A DNA stretch of 10,180 nucleotides from Phoronis pallida (taxonomy: Eukaryota; Phoronida; Phoronidae), in contig JAOXYC010249789.1 in NCBI GenBank assembly GCA_028565715.1, forward strand, positions 1 to 10,180. The letters run 5' to 3'. Position numbers and translations under genes: made by a program. The notes under the pieces were generated by a model. It was not told the DNA's origin and searched no databases. It saw nothing but the letters and a program-made list of their open reading frames with translations. Below are positions 1 through 9,479 of this stretch, one piece after another. Every line of letters starts with the position of its first letter. Positions within the stretch are counted from its first letter, which is position 1.

Positions 1-435
1 TCTTAAAACTTAAACTTAACCGATGCATCGCTACTAATACGAATGGTAAATTATCAATTATTGAACTACGACGTTTTCATCCGTTTCCTTTACACAGTTT
101 GATCAACTCGTGTAACTACCTTCGTTCTTTATCGAAAACACAACGTTTGATCAAGTCACACAGGTCGCCTGAATAGAGATTATCGTTCAGATGAATGTAT
201 TAAAGGATGCAATTTGTAACACCAGTTCCAAGACAATTGGCCTCATTCAATAGTTGATAATTGTACGTTCGCAAGTAGCGATGTATAACGTTAAACTGTC
301 AACAAACGGAATTTTGTAATTCATAGAGCTAGAGTTTGACAAAGTTTACGATTTCTAAAAATTGAGATTTCATTTATAACACCACATTGATGAACATCTC
401 CGATGATAGTTTGGTCGCAGAGCTCCCGATCCTTC

Positions 436-456
436 ATATCATTTTCAAAATGATAT
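436..456. repeat. Short perfect palindrome
   Basis: ATATCATTTT at 436-445 and AAAATGATAT at 447-456 are exact inverted repeats around a single C. Such AT-rich palindromes are common by chance in this kind of DNA; no function is claimed. Confidence 0.5.
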
Positions 457-631
457 TTATTTTTATCCAATAACTACCCTTGTATTCAGTGTCATAACAC
501 TATGGCATAACATTAATGCGTTATGCAGTCCCTCCAGTCAAACTTTAAATTGGGTTACTCAAAACTCCACATTTTTTTTTGCAAATTGGCGATGTCATGC
601 AAGTAATGAACCTTTAATAGGATTCAATTTT

Positions 632-672
632 AAAAATCATAGCACTTGCCAAAGGCTCGTTCTATGATTTTT
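632..672. repeat. 11-bp inverted repeat with 19-nt spacer
   Basis: AAAAATCATAG at 632-642 and CTATGATTTTT at 662-672 are perfect inverted repeats. This could be a hairpin or the remains of a small inverted-repeat element inside intron 3 of gene A. No flanking target-site duplication was recognised. Confidence 0.45.
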
Positions 673-749
673 CAAATCTCATCCAATAAAATGTGTTATT
701 ACATCCCATTCATTGTACGAATCACTTTTAATTGAAAGGAACTACTCAC

Positions 750-853
750 CTAGTCTCTTAGTGATTGAAACCACGAGGAACTGAAGATTGCCTGTCTGTT
801 GGCTTAAATCATTGTTGTTGGCCAAAACATCCGTCAAATCCCGAAAAAGAACC
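750..853 (-). CDS. Gene A exon 3: conserved helical segment
   Basis: Acceptor TTTATTACAG before 853; donor CTAG|GTGAGT after 750. It encodes residues 82-115. Asp replaces the Asn of gene B at residue 86, so the N-glycosylation sequon of gene B is absent here. This is the last exon of gene A visible in the window. Confidence 0.9.
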
Positions 854-2375
854 CTGTAATAAATCGCAGGTTATAGCCTTTTAATAACTAGATTTCACAA
901 CTGTCACAGTAAAATCAAGACATCTACTAGTGTAATATGAAACTTTTTATATGACCTATTGTCATACATTCATTTCAAGATAGCTGGGACACCACATCAC
1001 ATTTTGCCTTCGGCTATAATTTAAAGGCTTGGTTTAATTAAGACATTTTCGCCGATAAGCCAATGTGTCATTTTCAACTTTTGATTGGATGATTGAACAC
1101 AAGTTTTTTTTACAAAACGTCTGTGTCGAAATGGATATTCGTACGTGAAAAGAAATTGAAAACGCCGTAGCGCTGCCACACTTTGCCTGCCTCATCAGCT
1201 AGTACGCATCATCGTTTTAGACCTGGCAGATGCTTCCCACTGTCTAGCGTCCAGCAGTCTCTCACACTACTAGACAGCATATTCTACCGCCCCCCTTCCA
1301 ATCAGAGCAGACCCATGATATCATACAATCAACCTTAAAGTTTCTCAAGGATTTCGGATTTTTTTAAGTATACACCCTCGGTCACAATGTACGCACATGA
1401 GCAGATGGGCAAACACAGGTAATTTATTTAATTTCTTTGTATTGTCAATGTGTTAATATGACCAATAAACGTTTTTTAAATTAAATTTAAAAAAAATCAA
1501 ATTCAGGTCATTTTTGAACATTCTAATGTTTACAGCTTAACACACACAAAAATTGATTTATCATAGTTACCTTGACATGAGAATGAATTTATACTCACGA
1601 GTTTTCGGAATCCAGGTTATCCAGTACGAGTAGTTTTGGCCTGATTTCGTTTTCCATGGCTTCAATAGAGTTTCTCAATGTGCAGATGTCAGGATAGTAT
1701 GAACAACCGCCAGTAACTACGTTACTTATACTGAGAGATAGATCAAGAATGTTCACAAATATTGAAAAGGCACCGACCCAACCTATGGGGGAGAGATTTT
1801 AGTAAGGTTCAGAGTATATAAAATAACAGATGCAAAATCATACTGTCACACAGCTTATTAGTTACTCTTCTAATCCTTTTATTAAATATACAGGAGCAGT
1901 CAAGGCTGCTGATTTTCCAGAGCGTTTTTTCATATTTAATAAAACTTGTTTGGCTAAGGGACCAATCTTCCAATCCTGCATACGTTTATAACCACTCCAA
2001 CTTTTTCATAGGTGATCAATTATGGTTTTATAAAGAGGTCCACAACATATGAACTTTGAACGCCATAAGAAAAATAAGATGAGGGTGTTTATGCAAATGT
2101 ATCCAGCCAACGTGAGGCCCATACTTGACACTTGTTGTCCTTATCAAACAACAATATTGGACAATTGTTGAGCATCCCTGTGAAAAAGCCAATATACACG
2201 CATTTGAGTATTGAATGAAATATCTTAACGTGAATAAAAATGACAACTTTTGGACGAGTGACCGAGACATAGAATACTAACAATTACAACACTAAACTTT
2301 GCTAATAAGACACGTACTTGCCGATACATTACACACGGAAAACAACAAAACAAAGGCAACAAGGAGCGACTTCAT
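750..2375 (-). CDS. Gene A: 5' part (exons 1-3) of a paralogue of gene B, cut by the window edge
   Basis: Exons at 2375-2318, 1782-1599 and 853-750 have the same lengths (58, 184 and 104 nt) and phases (1, 2, 1) as exons 1-3 of gene B and encode 115 residues, 97 of them identical. The signal peptide, the CX6C motif and the TDVLANNNDLSQQ run are kept. All splice sites are GT...AG and no stop or frameshift is seen, so the gene looks intact as far as it goes. It lies about 1.9 kb downstream of gene B on the same strand, as expected from tandem duplication. No match to exons 4-8 of gene B is found in positions 1-749; in gene B the equivalent intron is only 342 nt. The remainder should lie to the left of the window, unless the copy is truncated. 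Function unknown, as for gene B. Confidence 0.85.
854..1598 (-). other. Intron 2 of gene A, with a GC-richer block at about 1165-1315
   Basis: 745 nt between exons 2 and 3. Most is AT-rich and unlike intron 2 of gene B. The block at about 1165-1315 is visibly richer in G and C and holds an 8-bp inverted repeat, CTGTCTAG at 1240-1247 and CTAGACAG at 1270-1277. It could be a fragment of an inserted repeat; no open frame of note crosses it. Confidence 0.55.
1599..1782 (-). CDS. Gene A exon 2: hydrophobic helix and CX6C
   Basis: Acceptor CTCCCCCATAG before 1782; donor TC|GTGAGT after 1599. It encodes residues 21-80 with GGCSYYPDIC and a charged helix ending in the split Ser81 codon. Against gene B, 154 of 184 nt match; all 30 differences fall outside 1689-1732, which is identical in the two genes. 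Confidence 0.9.
1783..2317 (-). other. Intron 1 of gene A
   Basis: 535 nt of AT-rich sequence with a GTACGT donor and a C-rich acceptor tract. It lacks the hairpin array and the microsatellite found in intron 1 of gene B. Minus-strand open frames at 2028-2283 are short, lie within the intron and have no paralogue support. Confidence 0.7.
2318..2375 (-). CDS. Gene A exon 1: start codon and signal peptide
   Basis: ATG at 2375-2373 with A at -3. It encodes MKSLLVAFVLLFSVCNVSA, a signal peptide ending VSA like that of gene B. The donor is A|GTACGT, phase 1. The DNA match to gene B extends 5' of the ATG only as far as an AAATTTCAG motif 11 nt upstream. Confidence 0.85.
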
Positions 2376-2395
2376 GGTAAGATTGCCTGAAATTT
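2376..2395 (-). promoter_or_regulatory. Gene A: acceptor-like AAATTTCAG 11 nt before the ATG
   Basis: Minus-strand AAATTTCAG at 2395-2387 is followed by 11 nt and then the start codon. The same motif at the same distance is found in gene B. It fits a 3' splice acceptor, either of a 5'UTR intron or of spliced-leader trans-splicing. The pyrimidine tract is weak, so this is a candidate only. Confidence 0.4.
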
Positions 2396-3048
2396 AATGC
2401 TTGGAAAATTAATAAAATATCAAAACAGTAAAGTAAAAATCAGTAAAGTAACGGTAAAAATGTCAAAATTTCTTGAACACGAAATAGACAATATAACAAA
2501 TAACACGTGATCACTAAACAATGTTGGAACCAAACCCACTGGTTGTTAGTGTATTATCTTAAAGTTGCATGAGCCGTATTCATGAACATAAAGTCATGAA
2601 AACAAATTGCAGTTATAATCGTTGTATTTATTGTACTTAAAATGCGCAAATATTTTAGAAAAAAGTGGCAAAAGGGACTTTTACAAATTAAAATTGAACT
2701 TGTGGTGGCCCATCCATAGTTATTTTGAATGCTGAATGTAAAAAAGCAAGTGCTCGTTTTTTCATGCTTTTTTGCTATGACATGGCTTCTAGTGCTTCAG
2801 CCTGGCTTCACATGGCACCAATAATGGTCTTGGCACTTCAGCCGTTTTCTTCAGCAAAACGAGTTCAATCGGTACCAAACATGAAGGTTTTAGTTGCCTA
2901 GTAACGACACGGTAATAGGCACGAGTACGACACTCTTATTTTTGCGATTCGAGCTAAAGCCTGATCTATGCTGAAAGTTTCATGAAGATAGGTTGAGTCC
3001 TTCTTAGAGACAACTTGTCTTGAAATAAAAAAAGAATCAGAAACATAG

Positions 3049-3146
3049 CAAAAACAATAAGTTTACATCCTGTGAGATCTAAGCCTAATAAAATTGAGTG
3101 TGGTTTGCGGAAATAACAAAAACAATAGGTTTACATCTTGTAAGAT
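3049..3146 (+). repeat. Two-copy 30-bp direct repeat, period 68 bp
   Basis: Copies at 3049-3078 and 3117-3146 match at 27 of 30 positions, sharing the core GTTTACATC. This looks like an old local duplication in intergenic DNA. Confidence 0.6.
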
Positions 3147-4106
3147 AGGAGTTATAAGACACTAAATTACGTACAGTAAGTAAATATATACGTCACTGTC
3201 AACTAAAACATCCATGAAAATCCTGAGTAAAAATAAATACCATAGATTTTAAAACCCAGCCCTACCTTGTTTAACACTCTAGACACACCAACTAGTTGAC
3301 CAATCCCAAGTATAACTTTAAATATTCTTCTGCTATCGTCATCTCCCATTGTTGGTTCCGAGTGATAAGATTGGCGGAGACAACCAACATATGGTAATAT
3401 TATGTAATATTAGGTAATAGCTATGTTCATTTTAATTATGTCAAATTTCGATCATAAGGCGTGACACTTATCAAAACAATCTCTCAAACGCATTAAAGGG
3501 AAGATTTTAAGTATACGATTTTAATGACGTTTGAAAATGAAACATGTTATAAAATAACCACATTCAACCGAATTCATGTTGCCAAAAAATTATAATTAAA
3601 TGTCCACATAAATCGAATATGTGTAAATAAGAATTCTGTGAAACCATGAGAACTTTACAGATGCTGTATGAACTTCGACCTTTCTGTAAAAGTAACTGTC
3701 TTGGCGTTTTTAACCTAAACAATCATTTTTTATCAAAATTATCAAATCTAGGCTACATATTTCTCTCCAGCGCATGATGTGGAAAAATCGACCGGAGACC
3801 AGTTAGGGCATAGATACGCCGACGAAAGTTTGGAACATTGAAAAGTGTCGAAGAAATAAACTGAAATTCTGCAAAACAATTTTTTGAAAAAAAAATGAAT
3901 AAAAAAACACCGTACTCTCTCGTGCGTCTTATTTTCTCAAAAAACACACTACAGAAATGAGTTTTTGTCGACAATATACGTAGGTTAATGCTATCGGAAA
4001 TATAAAAACCAAACACACAGATAGAAACATTTGATTACATGTCAATAGGCCAAAATCAACTTACATAATCATGTCGCTCAATATGTTCAGTCGAATGGTA
4101 GAATAC

Positions 4107-4136
4107 TTTGTATAACATTTTTATATGTTATACAAA
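4107..4136. repeat. Perfect 12-bp-arm hairpin downstream of gene B
   Basis: TTTGTATAACAT at 4107-4118 and ATGTTATACAAA at 4125-4136 are exact inverted repeats around TTTTAT. It lies about 135 nt beyond the likely polyadenylation signal of gene B. It may be a relic of a small inverted-repeat element; a role in termination is not supported by anything else. Confidence 0.5.
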
Positions 4137-4271
4137 AAATACATAATCATGGAATATTAGGTTCGAGTCACCGGCCGATTCAGATCAAAGGTACAAACTG
4201 CACGATAAGTGGCTTCAGCCATGATTTGACAATTTCTCCATTCCTCTAAACATTGGATCTGAACACATCAT

Positions 4272-4277
4272 TTTAAT
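4272..4277 (-). terminator. Likely polyadenylation signal of gene B (ATTAAA)
   Basis: ATTAAA on the minus strand lies 26 nt after the stop codon of gene B. It is the most common variant of the AATAAA signal, and no exact AATAAA was seen nearby. Cleavage would fall at about 4245-4262, giving a very short 3'UTR. Confidence 0.5.
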
Positions 4278-4302
4278 GATTGTTATTCAAAATCTATATC
4301 TT

Positions 4303-4503
4303 TCAATATCGGTAAGGTGCAAGTGCTCGCCCGTCATATGACGTCATATTGGGGTTAGCTTTGGCGATCGCCCTCAGTATTTGGGCCTCTGTAATATCAA
4401 GATACCCATTGCGTCTTAACGTGTAGGATATTCTGCGAAGACTGTCACCAAACTCGACAGCAAGTTGTATGACCTGTTGAACTTCTATCTCTAAATCCAA
4501 TAA
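4303..4503 (-). CDS. Gene B exon 8: C-terminal helical region and stop
   Basis: A strong acceptor, AACCTTTTCAG, precedes 4503 (phase 0); the frame runs 66 codons to TGA at 4305-4303. It starts LLDLEIEVQQVIQLAVEFG, continues with a basic RRISYTLRRNGYLD part, then ITEAQILRAIAKA, a sequon at Asn419-Met-Thr and a tyrosine-ending tail (APYRY). The amphipathic spacing suggests paired helices. The exon follows in frame from exon 7. Confidence 0.85.
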   Translation of the reverse strand, partial: LLDLEIEVQQVIQLAVEFGDSLRRISYTLRRNGYLDITEAQILRAIAKANPNMTSYDGRALAPYRY

Positions 4504-7500
4504 CTGAAAAGGTTAAAAAAATGTAACGTAACTTCATAGTATGCAGTATATACTCTGATTCGTCACTATATTGAAAAGTTATGGGTATACTTTTTCAAAA
4601 ACGTTCGTAACATATCTTGCTGAATTCACCCTCTTGGGGTTTTAAAGAAACGTTTAATTAAAAAGGGATTATTGGTAAAAAACTGATTGGTAATGGAGCT
4701 GCATTTTGCCTCGTGATAGAATTTTAAAAATGCAAATTTCACTTTGTTTTATCTGTTCTTGGTCAGGCTTTAACAACCGTTGGGTGACTTGCGAAAAAGC
4801 ATAGAACGATTGGTTTCGTAGATACGAAAGCACACTCAAAAGGGTCAGCGGAACTGAATGTTGCTGCTTTTCCCATCAAACGTGTTTAACTGCTCGCATC
4901 TACACTATTGCGTAAAACTGAATCTCTTGCCACTTAATGTATATGCTTTCCAGATCAGTGAGGAATTTAAACAATTTCTGTCTTTTCAATTCGAATCTCT
5001 TATATTATGAAGGGTTTGAACAACAGAATACATTAATGAGTGTTTCGAAATTTTGGACTGGAAAGAATTATCATACTTGGAGTTGTCTAGTGTATTCTGC
5101 AAAGGCGTCAATGACACGTCTCTGTAGTGGTAGCATACTGCCGGGAGTTCGCTTTGTTAGAATACGCGCTGGAGTGATGCCGCTTGGTAGAATGGTACTG
5201 CCGAGGATAGAGCTTAGATCTGAGAAAGACTTCCGCGCCGTGACGAAGGATGCTTTAAGGTTTCGATTGGTCGTCGTTTCAGTCGTTATGTTGTGATCTA
5301 TAAAATCCACAATTTTATAAATAAAATAGCACAACCTAAAATAAAACAACCCAAATGAAGGGCACACTCAGGCTTATCCTGGTTCTCTACGATTACATTC
5401 TCTGAGAACCGGTTGTCATGTAAGCCGGTTGGTACATGTAGCCAATACTGAATCACTCATTTATTTGCTACTTTAGTTACTTGCGCATTTTTTGTATGAA
5501 ATTTGACACTTCATCAACAGGACTTCAAAAATTAACAGTAGACAAATTAGTTCAACGTCATCATAGTCCAACCACGTTTTCCGCTACAGTCAACGGCCAA
5601 CCTAATAAAGTAATAACCTATGGAGCTGTCATGGAAGTATTGGTTATAGCAGAGTCCATTTCATGGACAATGCCGAGGAGAGTAACTCAGGCGCAGATGC
5701 TTAAACACCACTTCCGGTTCCAATCAATAGACCACGTGCATGTCAGTGGGGGAGGTAAATCCAAAAAGCTAATATTCTTTGGCCAGATTTCTCACTCTAA
5801 TTCAGTAACGCTAGTTTTCACTATTCAAGCATGGTGCCCATTTATACAGCAGAAGATGGCGTTGTTCAATCCACGAACCTCTCATTTTACCAAATGCTCC
5901 AGTAGTGAATCGCCACCGATCACGTTAATTTATAATTTACCTATGTGATTTTTGATGTCTGGCCACCGATCACATTAATTTATAATTTACCTATGTGATT
6001 TTTGATGTCACGGAGTTCTGCCTCAGTGTTTCTCAGAGTGTCCCGCATTCTTCTCGCCATGATAACATCCACTGTAGTTGACACAACGATAGAGAACAAG
6101 CTTCCAACTAATACACCAGCACTCTTGACGTATCTACGGATCTATGTAAAAGAGGAAATGTAAAATCAAAATGAGGCACATTGGTGGACATTTCTTATAT
6201 TGATAGTTTCATGAAACTGATTGTTTTTAAAGTTTGCTTTTTATCTAATTGAATAAATTTTGCCTCTTGTCAGGTTTTTTCTCACCTCACAAAAAATATT
6301 TTTATTACATTGCTCAACTTTCCTGACCCGTTTTCCTATGCATTTCTCATAACAAAGGAAATCAAAAATCATCCCAGATATTAATTAATGTTTGGACATT
6401 TTTCAGGGACGGGAAACGTCAAGTTTTACCATCACCGCTTAAATATTCACTAGTCCCAGTTCTACTCCATCATTTTCTAATACTAGAAAAACATTTCCAG
6501 AATTTGCCTTTGGTCATTTAGATTTGCCTAATAACACACGAAACGGAATACCTTGGCAACTTTAGGTTTGTTCCACCATGTCTTGAACCTAGTGAAACTC
6601 TGCGTAGCTCTGTACCATCTGGGATTGGTTAGTGGTCGGAGAGCGAGGGAGGCGGGTCGGACTCTCGAAACCGCGCTTCGGAATCTCCAGGGAGAGCCTA
6701 TCTTTCCGGAAGCTTTCAACTTGGTATAGACGAACTTAAGACCTGTATTTAAAAATGATTATAGCAAGTTAAACATTAGAATTTTATGAACCGGTTGAGA
6801 ATTGTGAATATAAATAAAGTATTCATTTCTACTAATGTATTTTTCTTTTAATTAGGAAATTATGTCACTATGAGTGATTTGACCATGTTGCACTTTATCT
6901 CTTGGTTTCTGTAAAACGTTCATTGTGAATAACATATTTGACTTTTTTGCAAAATAAAAAGTAAGAATAATCGGACCATCATGAAAAATCGACTCGGAAT
7001 GTGAGGATTGGGTGACCTTTATAATCGTCAAAAAATTTACAGTCAAACGCGAAATTTTACGGAGAACTGAAACGTCCACCATTGTTCGAACGAATATTTT
7101 GAACGAGCTCAAATCATAACCCTTTAAAATTTAGATCTTCAAAAATAAGTATACTACCTTTGTATAATAGTTGAGCACCAGTTATAGATCCAAGAATAAT
7201 TGTCTTGGTAACAGCTTGTTGCTTAATTCGGTCTATGTCCTCTCTGTAAGTCAACAAGAGTCGGTTTAGGGTTGTTGAACACCTGTCCGGCAAATTGGCG
7301 ACCCGGATAGCTTTCCGGGACGAGAGTTCTGAATTCTCAAATGTATCGCCTTCGATGAGTAGAAACCACTTTGGTTTGATTGAAAAATTAATAGATCCAC
7401 AAATCAATACTCATCCAAAAACATTTTGAAAATTATTCCGTGTTCTTTCAAATGTCTGTTGGAAATGAATTCTCATTTTGAGAAATTTATTATTCAATGA

Positions 7501-9430
7501 CACTTGTTAATTATCCTCTATATCTTAGTTCGTCGTAGTATATGACATTTTACAACAATCTTGACTTGTTTTATTCTTCTTCACTTGGCAGGACTGGCTG
7601 GAGGGCGATATTGCATGGCATTGTGCGCGTGGGAGGACAGTTAGGCTAACATGTATTACGATATAATCAAGCTTTATAAAAAAGTACTCACCCAGTCTCC
7701 TAGTGATGGAAACCACGAGGAACTGAAGATTGCCCGCCTGTTGGCTTAAATCATTGTTGTTTGCCAAAACATCCGTCAAATTTCGGTAAAGTACCCTGCA
7801 GTAATGGAACTAGGGAGCTTAATATATTGGTTCCAAAAGTTAGATATCTTCCACAAGAACACTGAAACTTCCCCTACTTCAGCCGCGAGTGGTAACGTCA
7901 GGAAAGTGTGTCCTCATTTGAAAAATGATATTGTTAAAAGTATGTGTAATTTGGCAGAAGGTTTTCGATGATGCAAATTTCACGACTGTTGAGTTGGACT
8001 TTTAAAAACCACGAAGAATTGTGAGTGTAAGTTTGAAAGTAGTTAACAAATTTCAAAACTGTTTTTTGTAATTTTGACATGAGGGCATAATTTTGACATG
8101 ATGGTATAAAAGCAAAGGTACTTGTCAATGTTCAAGTACATATATTTAAATTCTTTTTAAATTTTAAAATAATTCTTGGGTGTGCCGATTTATTTTTTGC
8201 TGTCAACTTAAAAAAGCAATTATTATGAATTTTCCACTTGTATTCACACAAGCGCATAAAATGATAATAAATTATCAGGATATTACAAAGCGTAGACACA
8301 TGTAAGGGGATATAAAATGTTCATAAACTTTGGATTTTTTTGTTGATATGGTATTGACGAGTTGCAATGACAGGGTTTATTTTGTTTTTGTTTGAAACCC
8401 ACTCAAACCGCTGCAAAATGCTATCATAATTCCTGAAAAGAGAGACCCATAAAGATTCTTTAGTGAAACTCACGAGTTTTCCTTGTCAAGGCGATCCAGT
8501 ACGACCAGTTTGGGCCTGATTTCGTCTTCCATGGCTTCAATCGAGTTTTTCAACGTGCATATTTCAGGATAGTATGAACAACCGCCAGTAACTACGTTAC
8601 TTATACTAAGCGATAGATCCAGAATGTTGATGAAAATTGAAGCGCCGCCAGCCCAGCCTGCAGGAAACAGGTATGTTCAAATGTTCATATACGTGAAATT
8701 AAAAAATGTCCATCATGATTTAACATTAACCAAGGTGTATCGTCCGAAAAGCTGCAACGTATTTTAGCATTGTAAAGTTTACTAAACTTAAGCCGGGATA
8801 TTATGTAATATGCATAACAAAACATTCCGCAAGGACAAAGAAGCCGTCTTTCATAAAATTTCGACGACAATCAAAATAACTACAAGCGACGAAAGCAAAA
8901 GTTGTTTGCCAAACAAATTGAAGAGAAGCAAATTAATAGTTAACTAGATGTGCGACCCGCTCTTCGCTAACTGAGGGGTGTGTGCATGCTTCGCACGTAC
9001 ACACCCCTTGCACATGCACACCCCGTTACCTTGACCCACTTCGACTTTACCGACTCTTCCCGCGCTTCGTGCGCTCTTGCCCGTGCGCGTGCTTCGCACG
9101 TGCAAACCCTGTGCACATGTACACCCCATTGCCTTGAAGAACCTCGACTTTTTCCGACTTTTCGCGCTCCGCGCGGAACTGCACGCGGCACGTGCGGGGT
9201 GTGCGTGTGCTTCGCACGTGTACACCCCGTGCACATGCACACCTCTTCACTTTGAGTCACCTTGACTGTTCCAGCGCTTCGCGCTGTCAAAACTTGCGGA
9301 CAGACACACAGACTGACAGACACACAGACATTTTCATACTTATATATTAGATAAAGATAATGATGTTGAATATGGTAATGATATTGGTGTTGCTGATGGT
9401 AATGATATTGGTGTTGCTGACGATGATGAC

Positions 9431-9479
<49 letters not shown>

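Larger units (their letters stand above)
1..749 (-). other. Intron 3 of gene A (partial)
   Basis: AT-rich non-coding DNA after the exon 3 donor. No exon resembling exon 4 of gene B was found on the minus strand. It holds two small inverted repeats (436-456 and 632-672), but nothing else that can be named. Confidence 0.6.
2396..4244. other. Intergenic region between genes B and A
   Basis: About 1.9 kb holding the 5' flank of gene A and the 3' flank of gene B. No TATA box was seen in the roughly 150 nt upstream of the gene A start codon. It contains a degenerate 30-bp direct repeat (3049-3146) and a 12-bp-arm hairpin (4107-4136). A minus-strand open frame at 3753-4016 is AT-rich, has no splice or paralogue support and is probably chance. 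Nothing else is recognisable. Confidence 0.6.

Noticed and set aside
2028-2283. Two short minus-strand open frames
   Set aside because: They lie inside intron 1 of gene A, have no splice support and no match in gene B.
3753-4016. Minus-strand 87-codon open frame in intergenic DNA
   Set aside because: AT-rich composition, no recognisable domain, no paralogue and no supporting splice sites or signals.
4937-5296. Plus-strand open frame of 119 codons
   Set aside because: It is the antisense shadow of exon 7 of gene B, which has matching splice sites and frame on the minus strand.
6852-7112. Minus-strand 86-codon open frame in intron 4 of gene B
   Set aside because: Including it would remove the good donor at 7158 and the exon 5 acceptor; nothing independent supports it.
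7328-7349. Alternative acceptor for exon 4 at 7328
   Set aside because: In frame, but preceded by a purine-rich stretch; the acceptor before 7349 has the better pyrimidine tract. Not fully excluded.
8975-9286. Regularly spaced repeats resembling a CRISPR array
   Set aside because: The units are degenerate, about 100-118 bp long and lack short identical repeats with unique spacers; the setting is a eukaryotic intron.
8944-9323. Several open frames on both strands, His/Ala/Arg-rich
   Set aside because: They arise from the GC-rich hairpin array, where stop codons are rare; they have repeat-like composition and no gene structure.
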